NCBI GenBank assembly: GCA_963575745.1
Contig: CAUYUJ010014261.1
Location: forward strand, 45,001 to 109,000
From: Prorocentrum cordatum
Lineage: Eukaryota; Sar; Dinophyceae; Prorocentrales; Prorocentraceae
DNA length: 64,000 nt
Direction: 5' to 3'
Part shown: piece after piece, positions 32,679-43,846 of the stretch
Layout of the letters: each line of letters begins with the position of its first letter
Position numbering within the stretch: the first letter of the stretch is position 1
Translations under genes and position numbers: made by a program
Notes under the pieces: model-generated
What the model was told of the DNA's origin: nothing
Seen by the model: the letters and a program-made list of their open reading frames with translations, nothing else
Database searches by the model: none

Positions 32679-35600
32679 TCACAAGCCACAGGTATCCCAA
32701 GGCGCCCTGTGCACAGAAGAGGATGCAGCCAAACACTTGGATGTCCTTGGACACCGGGGGAAGTCGAGGCACATGCGCCATATGGGACTTGCAAAGCATA
32801 CCGCAGGACATCCACTTGGCATGTCAAGCGAACGCTCAAGTATATGCTGGCCGCGCGTCTGGATATGAGAGGGTAGCCACATATCTGCCATGCTAGTGGC
32901 AGCGAGGAGCGCCAACAGCAGCCATCGTGCGACAATGGCTGTCGCGGCAGCGAGGTGGGCATCAGATGGATAGAAATACTTGTGGGCTTCTCTATCGATG
33001 AGCCCTCTGCCATGCATCGCCCATGCAACCAAAAAGACGCAGCAAGCGTCCTCAGATTTGTGAAGATGTACCTGAGTATACCTACAGCAAAGCACGTGCT
33101 CTGAGTGCGCCGCGCTGCCACATGAGATACACGCCGTGCGCGCCCCGCTCTGATGAGGGCGCCCGTCGAACATCACCTTGAACATGTATTTCCAAAACGG
33201 CCCTGGAATGGTCGAACTGCAGGCGTGACAGGAGCTGGCATTATAGCTGCCATTTCAGCTAGGCCATCATCGAGTGCAGGCGGCGCGTCATCGGCCAAGG
33301 CAAGCGGGGCCATGTCAGCGCCTTCACCCCCCAAGAGCCGAAGGAACTCATTGTTTTTGTACCTGGGGAAGTTTGGACACGCTAGCATGGCTGCCAACGC
33401 CTCTCCGGGCAATTGGAGCAAACATGCATAATAGCCCTGGGGCTTGATGTGCAGGATTTCTACTGCGCCCTTTCCCCTAGAATGCAGGCTGCGCCGCGCA
33501 ATGCAATCCAGTAAGACTCGATGCGGAAAACATTCTGGATTTCAAACTTTCTACCGGCCACGGCTCTGATCGGATCTGGACGCCGCCGAGGCCCCCAATG
33601 CATACAGAGCAACCCCTGCATCATAGCTATTTTCGACATGTCCTGGAGGCTACAATCATCCTTCTCAGCCCAGACCAACCCGACAGGCTCGCAGGCTACC
33701 CGATCTGATTGCCACTTCCCCCAGCCCAGCAAAAGTATTTCGTCATCGAACTCTACCACTTCCTTGACCACGATGCCAGACTCCACCAACGACCTCAGGG
33801 CAACAACGTTGATATCATCAAGAATAGGATTGCCGACCACAGGGCCCCTTCAGGATGGCGCCTCGTCAGATCAGCCATCGAATCGAGGGCAGCGCGATGG
33901 CCGACCACGTCGACGACGGGGGCTATATCCATGCCCGCCGCCCCGCCTTCACCTGCAGGTGGCCCTGCCGGGAGTGCATCCTCCATGGCCGGCAGCTCAC
34001 CAGGCAGAGCGACACGGCTGGTCTCGGAGTGAACGAGTGACCAAACCCTCACTGAAGCAGCCGCGCGTCGAAGACCAGGTCGGTCAGCCCACTGCGCCAA
34101 ATCGAGCAACTCAGAAGTGCGATTGGCAACCTCCATTCGCCTGCGACCTGGCGGCGGACAGAACACCTGATGCAATCGACCCCTGAGTGAAATTAGTTCT
34201 GCTGCACTTGCATCCTCAAACCATCTGCGCGAAGCGTCAGGAACACGCCGCAGACGAAAAGTCACCCGAGAATTTGGGGCGCCCTCCCCCCCCAATCCCC
34301 CAAGTAAAGCTCCTTGGCTGGCCTCGTGCGAAGCCTCAGGAGCAGGCCGCCAGAAATAAGAGTCACCCGAGGCTTTGGCGTTACCTTTTTTACCCTGCAC
34401 GCCCCAAGTAAAGCCCTCAGGAGTCCTCTCGCGCCCCGAGGGCGATTCCAGAGCGACGTTAATGTGTTCATGTTTGCTCCCAAGATATGTTGCAGCTCCT
34501 GCTGCCGACCCTTTGTTGCTATCCGTGGACATAAAATCTCGCTCGTGCCTTCTCCTGCCCCTCCTCCTCCTGCCCCCTTCCTCCTGCCCCCCCCCCCTCC
34601 CCCTCCTCCTTCCCACGTCCTCCACATCGGACCTGGCTCAATGATCTCGACGCACCTCAGCTCACGGACGCCGATGCAAGATGATGGTATGCTTGCCTCA
34701 GTCGCAGTGCGAGCCGCCGTTCGGGCGCTCGCTCAGGTGGAGAAGTTCGCAATACTTCAACTCATCACCATCGGGCGGCGGCCCAGGAATGCTATCACCG
34801 TTGAAGGCATCAGTGATAAAAAACAGCATCGCAAGGCGGTTCTGGACCTGCGTCGGGCTCTGGCTCACCTTGAGCGCTGATCGAAATAGCCATGCCTCGT
34901 CGAAGAACGAACTTGACATGATCAACCAAACAAGACTGATATTCTGCGAGGGGCATCGGCTTTGGCACTGCGACTTGATCGGCCACCGCGGCGCGCCATG
35001 CAGACATGCAACCCCTCACCTCAACATCCGTGCCAAAGCAAGACTTCTCGTCGTAGACGCAGAGCTTCTCTAACCGTCTACATGGCGTCATGCAACGAAG
35101 ACTGGCTTGACTTACAGCGTGGCCGAGCTATTGAAACCACGACGTTCGCCCGCGCCATTCAGTCTGCAACGCGTGCCAGAATAGTTTCTGATAAATTGCT
35201 GCTTGGAGTTGGCAATGCCGCAAATTCGTCGAAACGTTTGGAGCTAATTCCGCGTTGGTGAAGGCCTGCTTGCCATCAGCGCCGATGATTGAATGTTGCC
35301 CTTCCAGCCTCCGTTCAACGAGCAGGAGCGCGCTGGCGACGACAAGCTCCTGAAACAGAGACCAATCGTGTAGGGGCACGCGGTCCGCATCAATGCGCTC
35401 TTGCCCGGCAGCTCGGAGACCGCCAGGTTGCAAGAAGAGCGATAAACCACCAGGGCATGTAGCGTTGTCGGCCAGGGCGTCGCACCAAGCAAATGCCTCG
35501 ACGCAAGACTCCTTTGACGAAGCCATAGACCCACCAAAATAAGCGCGCATCACCCTCAAGAACTTGAGCGGATATTCTGACGCATGTGCAAATTTAACGG

Positions 35601-37574
35601 ACATCTCCTCTGCCATAGCGGTGACAAACACGTCGCTAGCCTGAAGGAATCCAGCACGAGTAGGCCCATCGCAAGTGTTAAGCAGCCTAGTCAGCCTCTC
35701 ACGAGTAGCATCAACCAAAGATGACTGAGCTTGTTGCGAACGGACCATGGCGATTTCGACAATGCGACGCCCCGCCCAAGCGCACCGCTCATAATCATCG
35801 CGCTTGCACCCGCGTCCTGGCAATAGATCATCCCCATCGTTCTGGCGGGGGTGGCAACGGCAACCCTCGAGCCGAGACGCTTCAGCGCAAACCGCCCCCA
35901 CCTTCACGAAAAACAGCTCGACCAATACTTCGAGAGATGATATGGCCAGCGTCGCCGTGACGTTGCTGGCGATGCTGCTATCGACGACGTCGGCCTCGCC
36001 CCCGCCCCGCCCGTGCCCTTCCCTACCCGACATCTTCTCAGAGTCCCAGAGCTCAATCATCAGCTTGACGCGGTACCTCAGCTGCAGCAGAAACACATAA
36101 AACTTCCGCCACCTCCATGAGAAATTTCCACCAGACCAGTTCCTGAACACAGATGTAGCGGTCGGGCGGGTAGAACAACACTTGCTCATGAATCGTCGCC
36201 GCAAGCCTCGCTTTCCAAGAAAGACGCCCAAGGCCCTGAGCCCTCCCTCGAGCTCTCTCCACTGCGGCATTGCAGCCGCGCCCTTCCTGAGAGCGTTGAA
36301 CAAGATGTGCAAGCGACCTGGGGTCTCCCATGCTCGTGGCCACATTCGCCCTCTCAGAACGTCGGCGTCGTTGATGCTCAGCTCGCCAGTCTTGAGGCGG
36401 TCGATGATACCGCTGGTGCAATCCATGCCGAGAATATTCGGACATCCCCACAGCTCCTTCTCTGCGCCCTGGCCGGCGTACCCCTGCCGCATTTTTGAAC
36501 GGTGCCCTTCCTGATGCTTCTCGCCAGCATCAAGGATGCAAACATGGGCCACGCGCGCGCGGTTCTTGCCCAGCACAGATTCTCCCCAACCTAATGTCGT
36601 TAAAGGTTTGATACGGCTCTCCACTGTAAGAGCCGACAACGGGTTGCGCCCCCACCCGGGCCTGCGCTTGAAGGTCAACACCTCTTCCCGAACGACGAAG
36701 CAGTCCTCGCCTATCTGCGGTGAGGAGTCCGCGCCAAGCTGGAAAAGACAAAAAAAAACGATCGCGATAGAATCCACGGTCCCGCTGAGCCCTACGACGC
36801 AGCATGAGCACGCGGTCCATCTTAACCCTCCATCGGTCTAGCGCGGCACGATCTGGAACTCGAAATCGAAGTTCTTCATCAGCACCGCAATATTTCAAGG
36901 CTCTCCTCACGGCGTGCTCGATCCGACTCTGATTTGTTACCTCATGCGATATGAGAACAGCAGACACAATAGCTCCGAGAGAAAACCTGTCCTCACCCTC
37001 GTCGTCGCGGGCGCCATCATCGACAGGAGGGCCGTCTCCCGCCGTTGCTGCAGTGCTGAGAGGAAGAAGAAGAATAAGTGCTTACAAGGCCCTGCGCGCC
37101 AGCCTCAGATGCTGCGCGTTCGTGCGCGACGAAAAACTTGCGCTCCTCTAACCAAAAATCTCTGTGCTGGATCTTCGGCAACATGATGCAGACTGCGACG
37201 CCGCGAAGAGTGAGATGCTCGTCACTATCGATGCTATCCAACTTGAAATGGCGCGCCAATGACGCACCCTTCCTGACAGCATGCGTTGATAGAGGGCTAC
37301 AGGTGGATCAAACGTCTCAACCCTGGTGGTAAACCACTCGTGGCACGACTCGGGCGGCCACAGAAAATCAAACGTCCTGGGGTCTGAAGACAACAGCGGG
37401 ACGACCGAAGATACTTCGCACACTCCTGAAATCTGTCTCTCCGCTGACTGTCTCCTATTAGCTATACGAGCGGACATTTGACAGCCACTAGCCAGTGATC
37501 AGACCATCAGCACGGCGTGGCCTCTTGTTCGGAGGGCCAGCTACATTGCCGCGGATGACGCGCCCAGCTCGCAT
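32679..37574 (-). pseudogene. Large gene of an abundant dinoflagellate family of unknown function
   Basis: An ATG at 37574 (MRAGRVIRGNVAGPPNKRPR) follows a spliced-leader fragment by 14 bases and gives a basic N-terminus. Coding blocks then continue on the minus strand: DFWLEERKFFVAHE (about 37165-37120), FRVPDRAALDRWRVKMDRVL (about 36875-36815), QLGADSSPQIGEDCFV, GMDCTSGIIDRLKTGELSIN, LRALGVFLGKRGLRRRF and GCRCHPRQ in one 549-codon stretch (36777-35128). The tail is FDGRPHQSGARTACISCGSA, CCRYTQVHLHKSEDACC and VAWAMHG (33180-33020). Order and motifs fit a family seen repeatedly in dinoflagellate genomes, with a Cys/His-rich C-terminus; no known domain is recognised. Frames change several times, once at a run of nine A (36750-36758). 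The 34222-34430 repeat pair interrupts it. Confidence 0.55.
34222..34430. repeat. GCGCGAAGCCT repeat pair, copies 3 and 4
   Basis: Two units share CTGCGCGAAGCGTCAGGA, AGTCACCCGAG, TTGGGG and CCCCAAGTAAAGC with the pair at 30246-30440. They lie between coding blocks of the 32.7-37.6 kb gene, so they are either intronic or an insertion. Confidence 0.7.
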
Positions 37575-37588
37575 GACGACAAAACCTG

Positions 37589-37600
37589 AAATGGCTACGG
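37589..37600 (-). other. Spliced-leader fragment upstream of the 37.6-kb gene start
   Basis: The minus strand reads CCGTAGCCATTT, identical to the first 12 bases of the DinoSL body, then diverges (CAGGTTTTG). The predicted ATG is 14 bases downstream on the same strand. Confidence 0.5.
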
Positions 37601-39340
37601 CGAGCAGGAGGGGCATGGCAGCAGCGCGGTAGTCAGTGTCACCATGACACATCGAATCAATTCACCGGGATGCGTTTGGCACAGTGGCCTTCGTGGGCCC
37701 ATGGCAATGCAGGTGCATTGATTCGCGCAACGAGAGGCCCAAGGGGCACCAGCAAGGGAACGCGAGGCCTAACAGCAACCCCAGTGAAGCTCCGCGAGGC
37801 CCAAAGCTTAAGTTAGGCCCGCTAAGGAAGCTCACATGAGGCCCACACGACAGAAATGACGTCAACAAAAGCGCTACTTGCCGGAGCGCGGACGTAGTGA
37901 CGCAGGAGACTTGTTTACTTTGTTATCGCACATACGCCGAGGCGTTGCTTTTTAAGACCACCTGCGATGTATGATTGCGCCCTGTGTTAAATCCTTGTGC
38001 TGCGTTCGTGCATGCATCTGCGTTTGAGAACTTTGCGTGGCCACGGACGCGCGCATGCCGCGGTTTTCTATGCCACATTAGCAAGTATTCAATAGATTTC
38101 GGCACCAGCGAAATCAACGTCGACCTGCGCTAAGGTGTTAGGTGTGTTGTGAGGGGCGCGCAAAGAACGTGTTGTCCTACCCCATGATAACAAACGCGTG
38201 AGTTATGAGTTCTCACCAATTCATGATCAAGTTTCGTAGTGTATGCATTTGTTTGTTATGTTTGGGGAGGCTCAAGTTCACGCACCTTGCGCTTTCACGA
38301 AACGACGTTTGGAGGGGTGGGAACTCGCGAACCCCGCGCTGTAGGTTTCCGGGGGGGGGGGGGGGGGGGGGGCGCCACTAGCTGCGCGCCCCAACCTCCA
38401 CTCACCTGTCTCCTCTTACACGTCCCACGCTTGCGCGGGCGCTTCAAATTCCAACAACAACGAATTATTATCTCGACGACGAGAACTGCACGTGCGCTGG
38501 TTCACTGCTCGTGCACCCGGGCGCCGACTCAACGCGTTGCCCTACATAAGCGGGCTCAATATGAATCCACCGAGTCCAAACAAGCTGCGCGCTCTCAGAC
38601 ACCGAGCCACCACAGTGGCGCACGTCTGAACGCCGTCCACCTTCCCCATTCAGAGCCACGAGCTTGAGGGCCGCTTGCCAGCCCGCGTGGACGAGGCCCG
38701 CCGGGCCGATGACAGCCAACATGCGCGTCGAATGCCCCTCCCGACTTCGAGTCCTCACGTTCGCGCTGCAGAAGTACACGAGCTGGATGAACTCCTGCGG
38801 GAGGATAGCGCGACCACCCGTGCTGCAACGGCTCCGCATCCTCCTCCGCCTACTCCTCCAATCACGCCTTGCGCTCCCTCCTCCTTTGCCTCCTCCTCCT
38901 CCTCCCCCTTCTCCTCCTCCTCCTCCTCCTCCTTCCCCCATCCGCCTCCTGGCGACGGCGACGGCGACGGCGACGCCGGCGGCGGCGACGACGACGACGA
39001 CGACGCCTTGTCGCGGGCAGTGAGGGTGCCCTTGTTGCCGACGAGCGGCAGGGGCCCCAAGGCCACCGGCGGGCCGTGCCACGGCAAAGCCGACGGCGGC
39101 TCCATGGCTCACGGGCCCGCGTCGGGCCCACGGCGAGGGCGCGCCCCGCTCGAAGCAAAGGGCCCGCCGCGGTGAACGGAGCCACAGCGACGATCAGGAG
39201 GAGGAGGAGGAGGGGGCGACGGTCACAGGGCCCGTTGCACCGAACCTGTTTGCATTTCTGGAGGCCCTCGTCGCCACGGCTCATCGCGCCTCGACGAGGG
39301 GAAAAGCATGGGCCTGGACCCCCCTCAAGTGTTTGACCCG
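37601..39340. other. Intergenic strand-switch region, 5' part
   Basis: Genes to the left are on the minus strand and those to the right on the plus strand. The interval includes a G run at 38350-38372, a CCTCCTCC tract at 38870-38935 and a GACGAC tract at 38953-39005. Open frames on both strands follow composition, and no gene is convincing. Confidence 0.5.
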
Positions 39341-39342
39341 CC

Positions 39343-39938
39343 CTCTGTGGATTTAGTACGCTCCTTTGTGGACTTAGTATGTGGGCTTAGTATGCGCCCC
39401 CCCCCGCGCCCCTGCCCGTGGAGGATGAGGAGGGTTAGGAGTAGGAGGCGAGTGGGCCAGTTACTTCGTGATTATCGCATAGATCCGATCCACGTCCCAC
39501 AACTTAGCTTCTCGATTATAAGAGCGCGTTTCGAAGCACTGGCAGAACACAGCTTAGCTTTGAGACTTTGTTTGGTAAGTTAACCAGCACAAACAATTGA
39601 AAGCTAATTGTGAAACGCGAATAGGGCAAACAGGTGTTAAAAATATAAGTTGGTTGTAAATGATTATAAATATTTGTAAGTGCTTGCTCGTAGAAGCTAT
39701 ATTACGTAGGTCCACTTATCATGGTTAACAATCGTTTGCTAAGTGGTGGGTGCACACTTAACATACACTGAGTAACATACATATAAGTCCCACAAACGGA
39801 TACAAACGTTTAGTAACTTCCAAGAACTTACTAAACGGTTCGGTCCAACTATATATAGGTTGTCAGACTTATAACATGAGTTACCAGGGTTATAACATGG
39901 TTATACGCATGTTATAAACACATACTAAATCCACGGAG
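39343..39938. mobile_element. AT-rich ~600-bp TIR element in the strand switch
   Basis: CTCTGTGGATTTAGTA (39343-39358) and a second version beginning CTCCTTTGTGGACTTAGTAT (39361-39380) are matched in inverse by CACATACTAAATCCACGGAG (39919-39938). The interior from 39590 to 39910 is far more AT-rich than its surroundings and contains TTATAACATG three times. No transposase is present. Confidence 0.65.
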
Positions 39939-39949
39939 AAACGGGCCCC

Positions 39950-40330
39950 CAAAGTACCCCCCCTCCCGCCCCAAGAGGCCCCCAAGAGCCCCCCAAGAGG
40001 CCCTGGGGTCCCCCAAGACGCCGCCAAGGAGCCCCAAGAGACTCCCAAGAGGTCCCCAAGAGGCCCTAAAGAGGGCTCCAGGGCCGGCGGAATGAGCGAA
40101 GCGATGACATGTAAATGTAAATCAACGATGTTGCCCTCCCGGGGCGCTCTTGAGCGGCATCTTAAAGGCCTCTTGGAGCGTCTTGGGGGGCCTCTGGGGC
40201 AGTTTAAAACGTATCGTGCGTCGCCAGAGACCCCTGGACGGCGTCTTGGGGGTGTCTCGAGACCGTCTGGGGCCGCCGGGATTGCTGTGTGAGGGCTCCC
40301 TGGGGCGATCTTGGGCCTCCCAAAGGCGGG
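39950..40330 (+). repeat. CCAAGAGGCCCC array meeting an inverted CTTGGGG array
   Basis: From 39960 to 40080 the motif is CCAAGAGGCCCC; from 40145 to 40320 it is the reverse (CTTGGAGCGTCTTGGGG). The two arms face each other around 40100. Nothing is recognised from 40331 to 40880. Confidence 0.75.
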
Positions 40331-40884
40331 CCCGGGCCCCGGGACCCACATTTGCGGTCGAGGTTCCGGCCCTCGGCCAACGAGCCCGGTGCGCCGCTAT
40401 ATGCATATTCACTGGCAGACGGACGCCACCTGCAAGCCAGCATTGCAGCCTGACGCGCCTTGGCGCGAACGGCACACGTGCTGAGGCGCCGAATAATCCC
40501 TTTTCGGAACATTCGAACGCCAACAGTGAAACTCCGCCACCCTGTCGCAGACCCTGAGGTCCGCGGGGGCTTAAATTTAAGCCCCTGTTGAATATAGTGA
40601 TAATTACATATGTAAGACGGCCTGTGTTTGCACTGCAAGCCAATGGGCAGCTACTTCTTGATAAATATCATAGATCGCAACAGCCATGGTTTGCGTCATG
40701 CGTTTACTTCTAAACAATGTCGGTCTTGTAACATATTTCACTTGACACGGCTGTGCAAATTAAGATAGTAATTCCACTACAGTACCGCTGCGCCAGTGCA
40801 TTCAAAAAAAAAATCTTTGCGAAAGACCCACCACCCATATGCATGCGCGAGTACCGCGTGGCAGGCGGGACGAAGCAGGGATAG

Positions 40885-41030
40885 CTCCCTATGGGGACAC
40901 GAAACGCGTGAGCGGTGTGCCGAAATGGGGCGGGCCGCGCACACGACTGGGGCCTTCGCTTGGGCCCCCTATGAGGCCACGAAACGCGTGATGGGGTGCA
41001 CCGAAAATGGGGCGGACCACGACGAGGATG
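40885..41030 (+). repeat. Tandem duplication, ~80-bp unit
   Basis: TATGGGGACACGAAACGCGT...CCGAAATGGGGCGGGCC is repeated as TATGAGGCCACGAAACGCGT...CCGAAAATGGGGCGGACC. Confidence 0.8.
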
Positions 41031-41193
41031 ACGACGATACGGAAACGTAACAGTGAATAACGCCACACGCACGCTTCCCTCATATGAGGGGACGTGGAGA
41101 TCCTCTGTCTCATCCCTCATCGTCATCCTGTAAATCAGCTGCGGATGCTCAAGCACTGTGTCGTACGCCCCGCTACCAACTGAACTTTGACTG

Positions 41194-43544
41194 ATGCCAG
41201 ACGACATTGACTCGAGGCCACGCTTCTCTGGTGAGACCAAAGTGCTGGTGGATGCCCTTGCCCCTGCTGTACAAGATATAGGCAGGAGCTGGATCAAATA
41301 CGACGACAACCCCTTGGCCAACAAGGCCAAACTCGACACCAACCAGATCAAGGCGAGCCACGGCGTCCTGGCCGCCCTGCGCTCAGTCCAACACAACCTT
41401 AGCTTCAAGAAGACCCAGATGCAGGATGTCGTGCGGGGCTTGCTTACCCGATTCGCAGACAAACCAGAGTGGCAGCTGAAGGAGGAACACATGGAAGCCT
41501 ACGTCACGACGATCTCGAGAAGGGTCCTCAATATGTGCAGAGGTGTGCATCAGGCAAGGGCTTAAGCACAACAAACCTTTACGAACATGTAACACATCTT
41601 GGGGCTTGTTGTTGCCGCGGCTGGATTCGCTTCGAATGGGAGGCTGCGGGGCCACGTGGGGCCCCGCAGCAATCTTTACAGCAATATTGTGCTGAAGTCC
41701 ACTTCAGGCAGAGACCAAGCACCCGCAGACCGCTTGGGTGCGAGAGCTGCCCTGGCACCTGCAGGTGGAGGACAAGACGGCGTCTTCCAAGCCCAACGCG
41801 TCCGTCACATGGCTGTACTACTGGGCGCCTTCGATGAGGAAGGCGCATCGGTACCCAGACAAAAAAAATGGAGAAAAAAAGAAGGAGATATGCAGCATCG
41901 TCAGGGTCCCCGAGCGCTGCGGCGTCCTGCCGACAGATTCCGTAATCGCTGAATGGCCAGACGGTTCCACGTGGGAGGTCGCCGATTGCACGATCGAGCA
42001 GTTCATCGGCACGACGAGGCCTCGAACTGGCGGCCCAAGCAGCTCGGGAGGCGATGAGTACTGGGAGGGCGAGCACGCCATCACACACAACAAATTGGTG
42101 TGCAAGTTCAGGGCTGATCGGTCGCCCCTTTTCAGTTTGTACGAGCAGCAGGCCCAGATCCTACAGGTGAACATCGACAAATTCAAAACACGTCGGGAGC
42201 TCGGTTGGTTAACAATTCAATCGTGCAGGAGTTTTGCTATGTGTTATCTCCCTCCTCCCTCATCCCTTTTTCCCTCCTCCCCCTCCCTCCCCATTCCCCC
42301 CCTATCACCCCTCCGCCTACCTCCTTCCCCATCCCCCCTCCCCCTTCCCCCCGCTCATCCCTCTCCTCCCTCCCCCCTCCTCCCCCCTTCCTGTCACCCA
42401 CCCTCCTCCGCCCCCCCCGTCCCTCCTCGTTCATCCTTCCTCCCCCTCCCGCCCCTCCTTACTCCCCTCCTCCCCCTCCCTCCCTCCCTCCCCCCTCCTC
42501 CCTCCCCCCTCCCCCCTTCGGGCCCTGGGGCCCTCAAAAACGGACTCCTCCTTGTGACCCAGAGGGCCTTTGAACGTATAACCCGCTAGCGCTACCCCAG
42601 GATGCGTGGAACATCATCCACTCAATTGCGATCGACTATTCGAAGGACAGCATCAAGAAGGAGAACCTCAAGCAGATCAGGAACGACCGCTCGCAGGGCG
42701 GCATCTCGCCAGATGGTGTCTCGGGCACCGCAGGTGATGGTGGGGGTGGCAGGCGCGGCGCAGCGGCGAAGAGGCCAGCAGCGTGCCAGGCCAACTAAGT
42801 CGAACGGGGGAGGGAGGGCGGGGGGAGAGGGGAAGGGAAGAAGGGAGGGGAGGGCAGGGGAGGGGAGGAGGGAGGATGGAGAGGAAGGGAGGGCATGAGG
42901 GCGCGGGGAGGGATGGAGTTAGGGAGGGAGGGGGGGGGAGGGAGGGAGGGAGGGAGGGAGGAGACCTCTGGAGGTTTAAAGTGTTCTTCGGAGTTCTCGG
43001 AGGTCCTGGGGGGATCTAGGGGGGCCCTCGGGGGTGTCAGAGGATCTCAAGGTTTTAGGGGGTCATCTTCCTCCCTCCTCGTGCTCCTCGTCCTCCTCGT
43101 TGCCTCCCCCGCTCGCTCCCCAAGCAGAGGTGTCCCTCCTTCCTCGTCCCTTCCTCTCCCTCCTCCTTCGTCTGGTCCTCCCTCCTGCCCCTTCCTCTGG
43201 CCAGTTCCATCCACCCACCCATCCCCTCTCCGTCAACAGCTTCGGGCGTTGGTAACACGTTGCGTCGCCCCCTGAAGGCCCCTGCAGCGGAGGGCGAGGA
43301 CCTCGAGCCAGTGATGAAGAGGCCAGCAGCTCAGCAAGTGCGGGTCAGGCCCGCAGCAGCGATGGCCAAGCCAGCAGCATCGACGCTTGAGCCGACCGAT
43401 GTCCCCGATGGTGATCTCGACGGCGACGGCGACGACCACGACGACGGCGAGATTTCCAGAACTGGCGCTGACGACGCCAACTCCGACAGCTCAGGCGTCG
43501 GGCCGCCAGCGCCCCCGAGTGATGACATGTTTTCGGCAGCGTGA
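41194..43544 (+). CDS. Multi-exon dinoflagellate-specific KRPAA protein (gene A)
   Basis: An ATG at 41194 follows an in-frame TGA. Exon 1 (41194-41553) reads MPDDIDSRPRFSGETK and ends GVHQ. Exon 2 (from 41708) starts AETKHPQTAWVRELPW and continues through DSVIAEWPDGSTWEVADC to LYEQQAQILQVNIDKF; its 3' end lies near 42170-42235. Exon 3 (42601 to about 42789) follows CCCCAG and reads DAWNIIHSIAIDYSKDSIKK to AAAKRPAACQ. Exon 4 (probably 43278-43544) contains VMKRPAAQQVRV and an acidic tail. Introns hold a fold-back (41554-41707), a CT tract (42236-42540) and a G-rich tract (42800-42965). KRPAA motifs suggest nuclear targeting. The W-x-x-x-L/W-x-P pattern resembles a dinoflagellate family of unknown function. 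The exon 2 and exon 4 borders are less certain. Confidence 0.65.
41554..41707 (+). mobile_element. Introner-like GC-AG intron with inverted ends (154 bp)
   Basis: The exon-intron borders read CAG|GCAAGG and TTCAG|GCAGAG, and removing the intron keeps phase 0. CAGGCA at 41551-41556 and 41705-41710 forms a direct repeat across the junctions. Inside, GGGCTTAAGCACAACA (41558-41573) pairs with TATTGTGCTGAAGTCC (41685-41700) in 13 of 16 positions. The centre holds a perfect 11-bp palindrome GCTGCGGGGCC / GGCCCCGCAGC (41643-41653 with 41660-41670). Confidence 0.75.
42236..42540 (+). repeat. Intronic CT tract of gene A
   Basis: CCTCCC/CCCCTCC-type tract between exons 2 and 3. It keeps several frames open, so the unspliced reading frame is misleading here. 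Confidence 0.85.
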
Positions 43545-43788
43545 GCGACTAGATATTCTTATGGACGGAACATGTCGCGCACGTCACCGTGCAATGAGAT
43601 ATCCGAGTCAGCATCAGTACCACAACCACCAGTCATACCACCAATCGACAGCACATAACAAACATCTTATCGCATTCGACCTCGATGCGATAACTAACAT
43701 CTCCTCACATTCGAACTCGATGCGATTAGGCCACCAATAGCGCGTGATATGCCTATCCCCCAATATCCTCTCATCCTCTCCTCCTTTC

Positions 43789-43809
43789 TCGTAGCCATTT
43801 CGGCTCAAG
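43789..43809 (+). other. Spliced-leader relict upstream of gene B
   Basis: The plus strand carries CGTAGCCATTTCGGCTCAAG (43790-43809), one mismatch from the corresponding 20 bases of DinoSL; the base before it differs as well. It ends 37 bases before the ATG of gene B on the coding strand. The likely origin is a trans-spliced mRNA copied back into the genome. Confidence 0.8.
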
Positions 43810-43846
43810 CCGTCTGCAAACGAGTAGCCTTCACACGTGAACTAAG

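Noticed and set aside
38468-39284. Open frames on both strands in the strand switch
   Set aside because: They depend on the CCTCC and GAC tracts and show no family motif.
41130-41193. Possible SL relict before gene A (GCTCAAG at about 41146)
   Set aside because: Only seven bases match without an indel, well within chance.
40710-41492. 260-codon minus-strand open frame
   Set aside because: It is antisense to exon 1 of gene A, which has an ATG, coherent charged sequence and phase-consistent splicing.
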